NCBI RefSeq assembly: GCF_000281065.1
Contig: NZ_AKKK01000011.1
Span: 124,001 to 188,000 of the forward strand
Direction of reading: 5' to 3'
Source of the DNA: Arthrobacter sp. M2012083
GTDB taxonomy: Bacteria; Actinomycetota; Actinomycetes; Actinomycetales; Micrococcaceae
Length of the DNA stretch: 64,000 nucleotides
Both the position numbers and the translations under genes were made by a program. The notes beneath the pieces were generated by a model. The model was not told the DNA's origin, did not search any database, and worked only from the letters and a program-made list of their open reading frames with translations. Below are positions 45,495 to 56,707 of the stretch, piece by piece (position 1 is the stretch's first letter; each line of letters starts with the position of its first letter).

Positions 45495-46928
45495 TTACTT
45501 TCCATGGATTTGGGGTTCGATGGAGCTGAACTTGGTTTCTGAATCGAGGCGTATCAGCTTCGGGGCGGTGCGGGCAATCAAGATGTAAACCACAGAACTG
45601 ACTCCCAGGCCCACGAGCCAGGCGATATCAATTCCGCCCATCGCTTCGGCCACCACCCCTGTATGGAAGGAAGTGGCCATGAAGGGGATCTGGGCAAGAA
45701 CGCCGATGGCGAAAACCGCCAGCGCGCCGGCATTCCAGCGGCCATAGCGGCCGCCGTCGGCAGCGTAGAACTCGTCTACTGCGTAGGAGCCGTGTCGGAT
45801 GACGTAGTAGTCCACCAAGTTGATGGCAGACCATGGGATGAGCACGTAAAGGAGCACGCTGAGGAAGCTGAAGTATGAGGACGCGAAGCTGGTTGCGGCG
45901 GTTAGGGCCAGGGCGACACCGAGCACGTGCAACACCAGGGACGTCACCAGGCGGGCTTTGATTCCGGGGCGCCATCCGCTGAAGAAGGTCTCCACCAGCG
46001 TCAAGGCACAAAGGGCACTGCAGTAGGCGTTCACCGAGTTTCCCGCGGCCGCGACCAGTGCAAATCCCACCAGGACGGCGGCACCGAGTGCCGGCCCGAG
46101 CAAGCCGTGGAGCCCTGTCATCGAATCCACTCCGGTTACGGCTATCCCGACTCCGGCGCCGAGGACCATCAACATTGCGCTCGACGTGACGCAGCCCAAG
46201 TAGGTTCCCCAAAAGGCTCCCTTGGTGCCTGACTTGGCGGGCATGTACCGGGAGTAGTCCGATACGTAGGGAGCGTACGTCAGTTGCCACACGATGCCGA
46301 TTGCCAGCATGGCCAGGAAACCCGTCCAAGTGAATTCACCGTGGTTCATGTGGGCCCAAAAGTCCCCACTGGCAAGTAGGCCCGCGAAAGACACCAGCAC
46401 CAGTGCGCCAACCACATAGGCGCCCAACGCTGTCACCTTCCGGACCAGGTTGTACCCGAACGCAGCGATGATGAAGCTGAGGACGGCGCAGCCGATGATC
46501 ATGGCAGTTCCATTGGCCTCCGGCAGGAGGGCTGCGATCGAGTCCGAGGAAACGATCAGGTTCGACGAGAAGTACCCCACGAACATCAGGATCGCCACGG
46601 CCACGATCAAACTCGCCCCACGCGATCCGAACTGGCCGCGGGCTTGCAGCATCTGGGGGACGCCCAGCTGCGGTCCTTGCGCCGCGTGCAGTGCCATGGC
46701 GATTCCGCCGATTGCGTGGCCGAGAAAGATCGCGATGATGGAGCCGACCATGGGAAGGCCCAACAGTGTGGTGGCCGTGGCGCCGGTGACCACCGTGAGG
46801 GGCGTCATGTTCATTCCAAACCAGATGGTGAAGAGTTCCCGGGACCTACCGTGCCGCGCTTCGGCCGGTATGGGGGCGATGGACTCTTGTTCGATTTCGA
46901 AAAGACGGGAGCGGAGCATCGATTTCAT
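45495..46928 (-). CDS. NCS1-type purine/cytosine permease (CodB-like)
   Basis: 477 residues with about twelve helices. The N-terminal segment RHGRSRELFTIWFGMNMTPLTVVTGAT and LTYAPYVSDYSRYMPAKSGTKGAFWGTYLG are NCS1 family hallmarks; relatives import cytosine, hydantoins, allantoin or thiamine-like compounds with H+ or Na+. Coupled to the following amidohydrolase, which suggests a cyclic amide or N-heterocycle as imported substrate. That is inference. Confidence 0.88.
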   Translation of the reverse strand: MKSMLRSRLFEIEQESIAPIPAEARHGRSRELFTIWFGMNMTPLTVVTGATATTLLGLPMVGSIIAIFLGHAIGGIAMALHAAQGPQLGVPQMLQARGQFGSRGASLIVAVAILMFVGYFSSNLIVSSDSIAALLPEANGTAMIIGCAVLSFIIAAFGYNLVRKVTALGAYVVGALVLVSFAGLLASGDFWAHMNHGEFTWTGFLAMLAIGIVWQLTYAPYVSDYSRYMPAKSGTKGAFWGTYLGCVTSSAMLMVLGAGVGIAVTGVDSMTGLHGLLGPALGAAVLVGFALVAAAGNSVNAYCSALCALTLVETFFSGWRPGIKARLVTSLVLHVLGVALALTAATSFASSYFSFLSVLLYVLIPWSAINLVDYYVIRHGSYAVDEFYAADGGRYGRWNAGALAVFAIGVLAQIPFMATSFHTGVVAEAMGGIDIAWLVGLGVSSVVYILIARTAPKLIRLDSETKFSSIEPQIHGK

Positions 46929-47100
46929 TTGAGGGTGTCCTTAACACAGTGGAAGGATGCTGGCAGATTCTGGCAGGCCTTCCCCAAAAGCCCTTCGGCG
47001 CCTAACCTGGTCTGCTGTCTGGCCCAGCGTAGGCCTGTGAACTGCATCACGTAAACCATTGAATGGTGATGCATATCAGCGGTTTTCCAGATGAATCAAA
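46929..47100. other. intergenic region with an inverted repeat
   Basis: Holds TGCATCAC (47043-47050) and GTGATGCA (47066-47073), 8-bp perfect arms separated by 15 nt that can be lengthened through CCATT/AATGG. It may be an operator for the permease gene or the 3' hairpin of the aldehyde dehydrogenase. No gene. Confidence 0.5.
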
Positions 47101-48597
47101 TCAGCCGAACTGGATCCACGTGGTCTTTGGCGCGGTGTAGTTGTCGAACGCATGCAGGGAGAGGTCCCGCCCGAACCCGGACTGCTTGAAGCCGCCAAAG
47201 GGTGTGGTGTTTCCCAGCGCGTCCACGGTATTGACGGAGACTGTTCCGGCAAGGAGCTCTGCTGCCACGCGATGTCCGCGGGACAGGTTGGACGTCCACA
47301 CAGAGGCAGCCAGCCCGTAGTCTGTGGCATTGGCTAACTGCACCGCTTCCTCCTCGGTGTCGAAGGCGTGCAGCACAGCCACGGGCCCAAAAATCTCGTC
47401 GCGGTGGACATCGTGATCCGCGCCCAGGCCGCCCAACAAAGTGGGTTCCAGGTAGGCATCCGAGCCCCGGATTTCGTGCCGCTCACCGCCGAAAAGCACC
47501 TCACCTTCGGCGCGGCCGCGCCGAATCCAGCCCTCGACGTCGTTCGCGTGCGCGCTGCTGATAAGGGCACCATTGCCCTCCAAGCCCGCCAACGGGTCAG
47601 CGGGCCGATAGCCGGCCGCCGCATCCGCAAGGAGGGCCGCGAACTCGTCATGGATATCCCTCTGCACCAGGATCCGTGAATTCGCAGAACAGACCTGGCC
47701 TTGGTTGTAGAAGGCTCCGAAGGCTGCCTTGGTTGCTGCTTCTGGCAGGTCTGCCGTGTCGGCAAAGACAATGTTGGAGCTCTTGCCGCCTGCTTCGAGG
47801 CTAAGCCGTTTGAGGTTGCTGCGACCCGAGGCCTCCAACAGGGTGCGGGAGACCGCGGTGGAACCCGTGAAGGCCAGCGCATCAACGTCCATGTGGTGCG
47901 CCAAGGCCGCGCCTACTTCCCGCCCTGTGCCAGTAACGATGTTCAGCACGCCATCCGGAAGACCCGCTTCCGTGGCCAGTTCGGCGAGCCGCAGCACGCT
48001 CAACGAAGTCTGCTCGGCCGGCTTGAGCACCACGGTGTTCCCCGAGGCAAGCGCCGGAGCCAGTTTCCAGACCGCGATCTCCAGCGGGAAGTTCCACGGC
48101 ACGATTGCCGCCACCACACCCAAGGGCTCGCGGGTCACCAGGGCGGTTGCCCCGGGCGGAACTGTGGGTAACTCACCGTTCTGCTTGTCCGCCGCCTCCG
48201 CGTACCAGCGCAACGTGGAGATAGCGCCGGGCACGTCAACAGTGGTGGTCTGCAGGATTGGCTTTCCACTGTCCAGCGTCTCCAAGAGCGCCAATTCATC
48301 AGAATGCCGCTCCATCAAGGCAGCCATCGCCAGCAACAGCCCTTTTCGCTTCTCGGCCCCGCAACGGGCCCACGCGGGAAAAGCTCGCCTGGCGGCTGCT
48401 ACCGCGCGATCAACGTCATTGGCTCCGCACGCAGCCAGCTCAGCAAGGACGCGACCATCAATCGGGCTGATCGTGGGGCGGGCAAGTTCCGTGCTTGACG
48501 CTGTTCGGCGGCCATCGACGAAAGCCCTTCCATCGATCGCGAGGGCGGCGGCATGTTCGTGCCAGTCCAGGGAGAGTGCGGTTGAGGTGGTGTTCAT
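47101..48597 (-). CDS. aldehyde dehydrogenase family protein
   Basis: 498 residues, full length. Catalytic Cys in YNQGQVCSANSRI, catalytic Glu in LEAGGKSSNIVF, NAD-binding IVPWNFPLEIAVWKLAPALASGN (landmark PWNFPLEIAVWK) and the C-terminal FGGFKQSGFGRDLSLHAFDNYT. It resembles gamma-aminobutyraldehyde/betaine-aldehyde dehydrogenases. The facing copper amine oxidase at 49.2 kb would generate aldehydes, so the two likely form an amine oxidation route. AGGAG precedes the ATG. Confidence 0.92.
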   Translation of the reverse strand: MNTTSTALSLDWHEHAAALAIDGRAFVDGRRTASSTELARPTISPIDGRVLAELAACGANDVDRAVAAARRAFPAWARCGAEKRKGLLLAMAALMERHSDELALLETLDSGKPILQTTTVDVPGAISTLRWYAEAADKQNGELPTVPPGATALVTREPLGVVAAIVPWNFPLEIAVWKLAPALASGNTVVLKPAEQTSLSVLRLAELATEAGLPDGVLNIVTGTGREVGAALAHHMDVDALAFTGSTAVSRTLLEASGRSNLKRLSLEAGGKSSNIVFADTADLPEAATKAAFGAFYNQGQVCSANSRILVQRDIHDEFAALLADAAAGYRPADPLAGLEGNGALISSAHANDVEGWIRRGRAEGEVLFGGERHEIRGSDAYLEPTLLGGLGADHDVHRDEIFGPVAVLHAFDTEEEAVQLANATDYGLAASVWTSNLSRGHRVAAELLAGTVSVNTVDALGNTTPFGGFKQSGFGRDLSLHAFDNYTAPKTTWIQFG

Positions 48598-48617
48598 GGT
48601 GACTCCTGAGTGGGGTT

Positions 48618-49091
48618 TTAGTGGTGGTGATTCAGCTGTGGTGTTGAGGTGCGGGCGATGCGCAGGGCCGCGGAAGCAGCCAGGAGGCAGAGAAGTTCAA
48701 CGCCAATGAGGACGAGCATGGCTGTTTGGTGACCAGCTGCGGATGCTCCCCGGTTGTCACCGTGGTGGCCGCCGCCAAGTCCCAACAGCAGGACCAGGTG
48801 GATGAGGATCATGACCGCGCTCATCGCCAAGAGGTGGCCGGCGGCTCGTGGCGCAACCTGCCGGGCGGAGAGCCTCCACCTCCTCCGCATGAGGGAACAA
48901 GCCATGGGAGCGGCGCAGGTCAAGCACGCAGCACCCATCGCCGCCATCCACCAGGCCATGACGCCTGCCGGACTGCTTGCCGCCGCCGCCACGTGGGCTA
49001 CAGCGCTCCCCGCAGCTGCAACGCCCACAAGGCCTGCAGGAATGGGCACGGTTGTGCCGAGCCGCCAAGGTAGGCGGGATTGCTGGTTCAT
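48618..49091 (-). CDS. small integral membrane protein, unknown
   Basis: 157 residues with about four hydrophobic segments ([78 protein letters not shown]) and a His-rich tail ending HHH plus an HHGDN loop. AGGAG lies 5 nt before ATG 49091. His clusters next to a copper amine oxidase and the divergent layout invite a role in copper or redox handling, but there is no homology evidence I can name. Confidence 0.66.
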   Translation of the reverse strand: MNQQSRLPWRLGTTVPIPAGLVGVAAAGSAVAHVAAAASSPAGVMAWWMAAMGAACLTCAAPMACSLMRRRWRLSARQVAPRAAGHLLAMSAVMILIHLVLLLGLGGGHHGDNRGASAAGHQTAMLVLIGVELLCLLAASAALRIARTSTPQLNHHH

Positions 49092-49209
49092 GGTTCTCCT
49101 GGCCGCCGGCGACGTTTGGGTCAAGGACTTTACGCCGGCCTGTGAGGTGGGTAACATCAAAGCGTTGGTTGAACAGTTGTACCATCAAAAATCGACTTCA
49201 GGAAGTGCC

Positions 49210-51180
49210 ATGACCCTTCAAACCACCCCGTTGGCCGCAACAACGCAGGCTCCGCTGGGGCAGCATCCACTTGAGCAACTCTCGGCACAGGAGATCCGCC
49301 AGGCCCGCCGAATTCTGGTAGAGGCCGGCCTCGTCGCAGAGACCACCCGCTTCGCCTACCTCGGCCTGATCGAACCGCCCAAGACCGCCTTTCAGGGAGA
49401 TGCCCCAGCAGCTCCCCGCCTGGTCCGGGCCATGCTTTGGGACCCGGCACTGTCGCGTTCCCTCGATGTCAGGCTGTCCCTGACAGCCGGGCTCGTCCTT
49501 GATACGCGGGAACTAAACCCCGCAATCGATGGCCAGTTGCCCGTTCTGCTTGAGGAATTCGGGATCATCGAGGACATCCTGGCTGGAGATCCACAGTGGA
49601 ACGCAGCACTGGCCAGCCGTGGCCTGACCCCGGCCCAGGTCCGCGTCGCTCCCCTGTCCGCAGGCGTCTTCGAGTACGGGAACGAGGAAGGCAAACGGCT
49701 ACTTCGCGGCCTCGGATTCCGCCAGGACCACGCCGCGGACCACCCTTGGGCCCACCCGATTGACGGGTTGGTGGCCTTCGTGGATGTGGAAAACCGCCGA
49801 GTGAACCACTTGATCGACGACGGCCCCGTGCCGGTACCGGAGGTCAACGGCAACTACACCGACCCCACAATTCACGGCGCGCTCCGCACGGACTTGAAGC
49901 CGATGGAAATCACCCAACCAGAAGGCCCCAGCTTCACGTTGGAGGGCAACCACCTTTCTTGGGCCGGCTGGGACCTGCGCGTGGGATTCGATGCCCGCGA
50001 AGGTTTGGTGCTCCACCAACTGCACCACTCGCACCAGGGCCGGCGTCGGCCAGTGGTCCACCGCGCATCCATCTCCGAAATGGTGGTCCCGTATGGCGAT
50101 CCGTCTCCGTATCGAAGCTGGCAGAACTACTTCGATTCCGGCGAGTACCTTGTGGGCCGGGACGCCAACTCGCTCAAGCTGGGTTGTGACTGCTTGGGAG
50201 ACATCACTTACATGTCCCCTGTGGTGGCTGATGATTTCGGCAATCCGCGAATGATCGAGAACGGCATCTGCATCCACGAGGAAGACGCGGGAATCCTGTG
50301 GAAGCACACGGACGAGTGGGCCGGCTCCAACGAGGTTCGACGCAACCGCAGGCTGGTCATCTCCTTCTTCACCACCGTAGGGAACTACGATTACGGTTTC
50401 TACTGGTACCTCTACTTGGACGGCACCATCGAGTTTGAGGCGAAGGCCACGGGCATCGTGTTCACGGCAGCCCTGCCGGAGAAGGATTACGCCTACGCTT
50501 CGGAGATCGCTCCCGGCCTCGGCGCCCCCTACCACCAGCACCTCTTCAGCGCCCGGCTGGACATGATGATCGATGGCGACACGAACCGGGTTGAGGAACT
50601 GGACCTGGTGCGCCTTCCCAAGGGACCCGGAAACCCCCACGGCAATGCCTTCACCCAAAAGCGCACACTGCTGGCCCGCGAATCGGAGGCAGTCCGCGAT
50701 GCCGACGGCACCAAGGGAAGGGTGTGGCACATCAGCAACCCCGACTCCTTGAACCACCTTGGCCACCCCGTGGGCTACACCCTTTACCCGGAGGGCAATC
50801 CCACGTTGGCCATGGCCGATGATTCCTCCATTGCCTCGCGGGCCGCTTTTGCCACACACCATCTGTGGGTCACGCAGCACGCCGGGGACGAGCTCTACGC
50901 CGCCGGCGACTTCGTCAACCAGCACCCAGGAGGTGCTGGGCTTCCCAGCTACGTGGCGCAGGACCGCGACATCGACGGCCAGGACCTCGTGGTGTGGCAC
51001 TCCTTTGGCCTGACCCATTTCCCCCGTCCCGAGGACTGGCCCATCATGCCCGTTGACACCACCGGCTTCACGCTGAAACCGCACGGCTTCTTCGATCAGA
51101 ACCCCACGCTGAACGTGCCATCGTCTGCCGCCGGGCACTGCGCTCCTGCAGGGCAGGACGCCGGCGGCTGCGGGCACTGA
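49210..51180 (+). CDS. copper-containing primary-amine oxidase
   Basis: 656 residues, close to the size of Arthrobacter globiformis amine oxidase. The topaquinone precursor Tyr393 is in [10 protein letters not shown]; the catalytic base Asp is in YFDSGEY (309); copper ligands are His-x-His in PYHQHLF and a His in [11 protein letters not shown]. The reaction oxidises a primary amine to aldehyde plus NH3 and H2O2. AGGAAGTGCC precedes ATG 49210; the open frame runs further upstream but is antisense to the membrane protein there. A TetR gene follows. Confidence 0.94.
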   Translation: MTLQTTPLAATTQAPLGQHPLEQLSAQEIRQARRILVEAGLVAETTRFAYLGLIEPPKTAFQGDAPAAPRLVRAMLWDPALSRSLDVRLSLTAGLVLDTRELNPAIDGQLPVLLEEFGIIEDILAGDPQWNAALASRGLTPAQVRVAPLSAGVFEYGNEEGKRLLRGLGFRQDHAADHPWAHPIDGLVAFVDVENRRVNHLIDDGPVPVPEVNGNYTDPTIHGALRTDLKPMEITQPEGPSFTLEGNHLSWAGWDLRVGFDAREGLVLHQLHHSHQGRRRPVVHRASISEMVVPYGDPSPYRSWQNYFDSGEYLVGRDANSLKLGCDCLGDITYMSPVVADDFGNPRMIENGICIHEEDAGILWKHTDEWAGSNEVRRNRRLVISFFTTVGNYDYGFYWYLYLDGTIEFEAKATGIVFTAALPEKDYAYASEIAPGLGAPYHQHLFSARLDMMIDGDTNRVEELDLVRLPKGPGNPHGNAFTQKRTLLARESEAVRDADGTKGRVWHISNPDSLNHLGHPVGYTLYPEGNPTLAMADDSSIASRAAFATHHLWVTQHAGDELYAAGDFVNQHPGGAGLPSYVAQDRDIDGQDLVVWHSFGLTHFPRPEDWPIMPVDTTGFTLKPHGFFDQNPTLNVPSSAAGHCAPAGQDAGGCGH

Positions 51181-51196
51181 CGGTTCCATCCGCAAT

Positions 51197-51238
51197 TACC
51201 ACCGCGGGGTCGCACGTCCCGGCGTTCCCGCGGTGGTA
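51197..51238 (+). terminator. hairpin after the amine oxidase
   Basis: TACCACCGCGGG (51197-51208) and CCCGCGGTGGTA (51227-51238), 12-bp perfect arms with an 18-nt loop, between the amine oxidase stop and the TetR gene. Confidence 0.7.
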
Positions 51239-51286
51239 GGGTGCTCACGGTCCGGCCATGTCCACCCGCCCGAATGAAGGAGCAGC

Positions 51287-51895
51287 ATGCCCCGCTTGGT
51301 TGATCACGAGGAACGTCGCCGTTCCATCATCGAGACCACTTGGCGGCTGATCGCGGAGCAGGGCATCGAGAACGCCAGCATGCGGGACATCGCCCGGGAA
51401 TGCGGCTATGCGGCACCGGGCGTGCTGGCCCACTATTTCCCCAATAAGGACGCCCTGCTGCTGGCGTCCTACGAGTTGATCTGCGAGCGCACGAACGAAC
51501 GCATCGCAGCTGGCACCGCCGGCCGCCGCGGGCTTCCGGCCCTTCGGAGGTTGTGCCTGGAAATCATCCCGGCAGACCCCCTCACCGTGGTGGAAGCCCG
51601 CGTCGCGGTTTCGTTCTGGCAGCGCGCGCAGACGGAGGAGGCACTCCGCTCCGTCGGCAGGGAGGCCCTGTTGCACTGGCGCGGGCTGGTGATGGGTTTC
51701 CTTGCCCAAGCAGAGCACGACGGCGAATGCGAACCTTTGACGGACCCGGACGCTGTTGCCGATGAGCTGCTGAACGTCATGATGGGCCTGCACGTGACCT
51801 CCATGCTGGATCCGGATGCCGTCACTGGTTCCCGGCAGCGGCACCTGGTGGAGCGTGCCCTTGCGCGGTTGGCTGCCCGGAAACAGCCGGCCTAG
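51287..51895 (+). CDS. TetR family regulator (BetI-like)
   Basis: 202 residues: DNA-binding part RRRSIIETTWRLIAEQGIENASMRDIARECGYAAPGVLAHYFPNKDALLLAS (landmarks ASMRDIARECGYAAPGVLAH) and a TetR_C_6/BetI-type ligand domain with VVEARVAVSFWQRAQTEEALR. BetI-like proteins sense amines or betaines; this one follows the amine oxidase and probably controls it. GAAGGAGCAGC precedes the ATG. Its end overlaps the convergent LysR gene by four bases. Confidence 0.9.
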   Translation: MPRLVDHEERRRSIIETTWRLIAEQGIENASMRDIARECGYAAPGVLAHYFPNKDALLLASYELICERTNERIAAGTAGRRGLPALRRLCLEIIPADPLTVVEARVAVSFWQRAQTEEALRSVGREALLHWRGLVMGFLAQAEHDGECEPLTDPDAVADELLNVMMGLHVTSMLDPDAVTGSRQRHLVERALARLAARKQPA

Positions 51896-52806
51896 GTTCG
51901 GGCCGAGCGCGCAGCAACGATTTGGTGCCGCACCGCCTGTGCTACCGCCCGCACCCTAGCCGTAGGGCGGTGGGACCTGAGGTGCGCCAGGACTGTCTTC
52001 AATTCCGGCACATCGTCGCGGATTTCGACGGCGGCCAGCTGGCCGCCGTCGTAGGTCAACTGGTGCTGCGGCCGCTGGTGGAGGATGGAATAGCCGAGGC
52101 CCCTGGCTACGAAAGTGCGCACCGTTTCGTAGCTGGCCGAGCGGAACCTGACGTCGGGTTCCCGGCCACCGAGCCTGGCGATGGAAAGCATGAGGTCGCG
52201 GGTGTGCGGCAAGTCCAGCAGCACGAAGGGTTCACCGCTCAGGGCGGACAGCTGAATTGTCTTTGACCCGGCCAGCTTATGGTCTGGCGGAAGTGCCACA
52301 TAGGGCCGCACGGTATCCACCACCGAACTGGCTATCGCGTCAGGCAGGTCCAGGTCGTAGCACAGCGCCAAATCCGCCTGCCCACTGAGCAATGCGGCGA
52401 TGCAGCCCGCAGTATCGGTTTCGATGACTTCCGCTTCAAGGGCGGGGTGGTCTTCCCGCAGTTTCGTCAGGACACCGGGCAGCAGGAAAGGCGCCAGCGT
52501 GCTGAAGCAGGCAACACGGATCCGCCCGGAGACGCTTTGGTGTTCTCCACGCGCGTGGTCAATGCTTTCCTCAACCTGGGCAAGGATGGCTTGGGCGTCC
52601 CTGACGAACAGCTCGCCGGCTGGCGTGAGCACCAGGCCTTTTGAGCGTTGGCGAATGAAGAACTGCGTCCCAACGTGCCGCTCCAGCTGGGCGATGGCGG
52701 CCGAGACTGCTGATTGGGCAACGTTGAGGCGAACGGCTGCCCCTGTCATGGACAGCTGGGCTGCCGCTTCCACGAAGTAGCGCAACTGCGTGAGTGTCAC
52801 ATCCAT
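51892..52806 (-). CDS. LysR family transcriptional regulator
   Basis: 304 residues. N-terminal helix-turn-helix MDVTLTQLRYFVEAAAQLSMTGAAVRLNVAQSAVSAAIAQLERHVG (landmarks LTQLRYFVEAA and VAQSAVSAAIAQLE) and a LysR effector domain. I use ATG 52806, the conserved family start; six codons earlier there is another ATG, neither with a clear ribosome site. It is divergent from the RidA-DUF1028-M20-aspartase operon, which it likely activates. Confidence 0.9.
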   Translation of the reverse strand: MDVTLTQLRYFVEAAAQLSMTGAAVRLNVAQSAVSAAIAQLERHVGTQFFIRQRSKGLVLTPAGELFVRDAQAILAQVEESIDHARGEHQSVSGRIRVACFSTLAPFLLPGVLTKLREDHPALEAEVIETDTAGCIAALLSGQADLALCYDLDLPDAIASSVVDTVRPYVALPPDHKLAGSKTIQLSALSGEPFVLLDLPHTRDLMLSIARLGGREPDVRFRSASYETVRTFVARGLGYSILHQRPQHQLTYDGGQLAAVEIRDDVPELKTVLAHLRSHRPTARVRAVAQAVRHQIVAARSART

Positions 52807-52937
52807 GAGATGAGGGTACTGCATTCATCGGAAAAGTCGATGCAATCGTTCTAAAAGAACTGTTGGACAGATTTAGAGACCCGAAGGAAGCTGAAGAAGA
52901 CGAGCACCCGTCCAAGAACTGAAAGGCAAGCCGCGAC

Positions 52938-53369
52938 ATGAAGCACCAGCGTATCCGTACGTTCAACACGAAAGAGACCTATCCGGAGCAGAACCTGGAC
53001 AACGATCTTTGCCAGGCAGTTGTGGCCAATGGCGTGGTTTACCTCCGGGGCCAAATTGGACAGGACCTTGAGACGCGCGAGTCTGTGGGCATTGGGGACG
53101 TCGAAGCCCAAACGGAGAAGGCCATGGCCAACATCGACATGTTGCTCAAGGAGGCGGGCAGCAGCCTTGAAGACATCGTCAAAGTCACCGTCTACCTTGT
53201 TGATCCGCGCTACCGGGAGACTGTGTACCGCACCATGGGCCGTTGGCTCAAAGGCGTCTTCCCGGTTTCCACTGGAATTGTTGTCCAAGCTCTTGCGCGC
53301 CCGGAATGGCTTGTGGAAATTGATGCCACTGCCGTGATCTCCACGGCTGCCCCGGAGGGACGCGCATGA
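52938..53369 (+). CDS. RidA/YjgF/YER057c family protein
   Basis: 143 residues. Landmarks of the family: VYLRGQIGQDLETRESVGIGD, EDIVKVTVYLVDPRYRETVYRTMGRWL, STGIVVQALARPEWLVEIDATAV; the Arg that binds the imine carboxylate is in the ARPEWLVEIDA segment. RidA proteins deaminate reactive enamines/imines. First gene of a four-gene operon; its stop overlaps the next start (ATGA). Confidence 0.9.
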   Translation: MKHQRIRTFNTKETYPEQNLDNDLCQAVVANGVVYLRGQIGQDLETRESVGIGDVEAQTEKAMANIDMLLKEAGSSLEDIVKVTVYLVDPRYRETVYRTMGRWLKGVFPVSTGIVVQALARPEWLVEIDATAVISTAAPEGRA

Positions 53370-54037
53370 CGTTCAGTATTGCCGCCACGGACAGCCACGG
53401 AAGGTTTGGCATAGCGGTGTCTTCGTCCTCACCCGCTGTTGCTGCCCGCTGCGCGCACTTGCGCGACGGAATTGGCGCCGTCAGCTCCCAGAACATCACC
53501 GATCCTCGTCTGGGAACAGCATTGCTCGACCGCCTGCAAGCCGGCTATTCCGCACAAGAGGCGATTGCCGCCGTCGTACAGGAATCACCTGCAGTGGAGT
53601 ATCGCCAGCTTGTGGTCCTGGACGCAAGAGGCGGATCCGCGGTGTTCAGTGGTGAAAATACCCTTGGCGTGTTTGGCGAGGGCCGGGGTGCCAACAGTGT
53701 GGCTGCCGGCAACATGCTCGCCCATCCGAGTGTTGCCCAGGCCCTCTGCGACGCCTTTGAAGCCACCGCCGGAGAACTTGAAGTGCGCCTTATGGCTGCC
53801 CTTCGAGCCGCTGTTGCGTCCGGCGGCGAAGCCGGACCCGTGCGATCGGCCGGACTTTCGGTGGTATCCGGGCACGGCTGGAGGGACACGGACCTGCGCG
53901 TGGACTGGCATGACCACCCGATAGCCGAACTCGAGCAACTCCTGGACGTGTGGCTTCCTCAGCGGCAGGACTACGTAGTCCGCGGCCTTGATCCCGCCGC
54001 TTCGGTCAGTTACGGAGTGGCCGGCGATGAGCGCTGA
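53366..54037 (+). CDS. DUF1028 family protein (Ntn-hydrolase-like)
   Basis: 223 residues. The DUF1028 start TFSIAATDSHGRFGIAVSSSSPAVAARCAHLRDGIGAVSSQN (landmarks FSIAATDSHGRFGIAVSSSS and GAVSSQNITDPRLG) resembles Ntn-hydrolases such as isoaspartyl peptidase-like proteins; the mature nucleophile may follow the initial Met or the Thr/Ser at the start. Function unknown, possibly amide hydrolysis. Translationally coupled with RidA and overlapping the M20 gene by 11 nt. Confidence 0.87.
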   Translation: MTFSIAATDSHGRFGIAVSSSSPAVAARCAHLRDGIGAVSSQNITDPRLGTALLDRLQAGYSAQEAIAAVVQESPAVEYRQLVVLDARGGSAVFSGENTLGVFGEGRGANSVAAGNMLAHPSVAQALCDAFEATAGELEVRLMAALRAAVASGGEAGPVRSAGLSVVSGHGWRDTDLRVDWHDHPIAELEQLLDVWLPQRQDYVVRGLDPAASVSYGVAGDER

Positions 54038-55187
54038 AGCGGCAACCACCATCACTGCCCCGGCAGTTCAGCGCCAGCGCGTGTTGGATTCCGTTGCCGC
54101 GCAACGGCCCCATCTGATCCATCTCTCCGAAACCCTGCACGCCAACCCCGAACTTGGCTGGCAAGAGCATCGTGCCGCCGGCTGGACCGCAGAGTACCTG
54201 TCCGGTCACGGCTTCAAGGTGGAACGAGAGTATCTGGGCTTTCCCACCGCCATCCGGGCCGTCTTCGGAACGGGCTCACGTCGCGTTGGGCTCATGGCCG
54301 AGTACGACGCCCTTCCGGGCCTCGGCCACGCATGCGGCCACAACATCATCACGGCCATCTCGTGCGGGGCCGCCGTGGCCTTGGCGCAGTTCGCAGCCGA
54401 ACATGACCTGACCGTGGAACTGTATGGAACCCCTGCCGAAGAAGGCGGTGGCGGAAAGATCGAGCTCCTCAAAAAAGGCGCCTTCCAAGGCTTGGACCTG
54501 GCCATGATGGCACATCCCAGCCCCGTGGATTCCGCAGAAGCCCGCCCTTACGCCGTAGCCCACAACCATGTGGAATACAGGGGTAAATCAGCCCATGCCG
54601 CTGCGTATCCGGATCAGGGCGTCAACGCCAACGACGCCTTCATTGTTGCCCAGGTGGCCTTGGGCCTCCTTCGCCAACAACTTCCTTCCGGTACCCGGGT
54701 CCACGGAATCCAGACGCGCGGGGGCGAAGCGCCCAACGCCATTCCGGAAAAGACCGAGGGCCGTTGGTACGTCCGTGCAGAATCACTTGCGCTGTTGGGC
54801 GAGCTGGAAGAGCGCGTACAACGGTGCTTCGAAGCGGGGGCATTGGCATCCGGCTGCAAGCTGTCCGTGACCCCGGAATCGGAGCCCTACTCGGAGTTCC
54901 GCACGGACGATCGGGCACTGGAGCTGTACGTGAAGCATGCGGAGTCACTCGGCCGGGACTTCAACGCCCCACCGGAGCAAGCCACCATGAACCGGGCTTC
55001 CACGGACATGGGGAATGTTTCCCAAGTGGTTCCGGCCATCCACCCCTATATAGGACTTGGCTGCTTCCCGGCGGCCAACCACCAACCCGAGTTCGCCGCG
55101 CATTGCGTTGGCGACGCCGCCAACCTTGCCATTCACGACGGCGCAGCCGCCTTGGCGCTCACGGCGCTGGACTACCTGGCACCGTAG
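54027..55187 (+). CDS. M20-family amidohydrolase/peptidase
   Basis: 386 residues. Zinc-site motifs: AEYDALPGLGHACGHN (His and Asp), GTPAEEGGGGK (catalytic Glu pair), and AHPSPVDSAEARPYAV; dimerisation domain with VEYRGKSAHAAAYPDQGVNANDA. This is the AbgB/HipO-like aminoacylase group, releasing an amino acid or acid from an N-acyl compound. In an operon ending with aspartase, N-acyl-aspartate-type substrates are plausible. ATG 54027 lies within the end of the DUF1028 gene with ACGGAG upstream. Confidence 0.88.
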   Translation: MSAEAATTITAPAVQRQRVLDSVAAQRPHLIHLSETLHANPELGWQEHRAAGWTAEYLSGHGFKVEREYLGFPTAIRAVFGTGSRRVGLMAEYDALPGLGHACGHNIITAISCGAAVALAQFAAEHDLTVELYGTPAEEGGGGKIELLKKGAFQGLDLAMMAHPSPVDSAEARPYAVAHNHVEYRGKSAHAAAYPDQGVNANDAFIVAQVALGLLRQQLPSGTRVHGIQTRGGEAPNAIPEKTEGRWYVRAESLALLGELEERVQRCFEAGALASGCKLSVTPESEPYSEFRTDDRALELYVKHAESLGRDFNAPPEQATMNRASTDMGNVSQVVPAIHPYIGLGCFPAANHQPEFAAHCVGDAANLAIHDGAAALALTALDYLAP

Positions 55188-55227
55188 CCAGGGAGCTGGT
55201 GTTGGGAACATTTCCAGGAACAGGACC

Positions 55228-56646
<1,419 letters not shown>

Positions 56647-56656
56647 ATCCAAACAC

Positions 56657-56695
56657 AAAAGGGGGACCACGCCTGCTCGGCGTGGTCCCCCTTTT
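56657..56695. terminator. strong bidirectional terminator
   Basis: AAAAGGGGGACCACGCC and its exact reverse complement (17-bp stem) with loop TGCTC, ending in TTTT on both strands, between the convergent aspartase and monooxygenase genes. Confidence 0.93.
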
Positions 56696-56707
56696 GCGGT
56701 TCTGGTG

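Noticed and set aside
48754..49209. Upstream extension of the amine oxidase frame
   Set aside because: It runs antisense to the small membrane protein gene and lacks a ribosome site; ATG 49210 has one and matches the family length.
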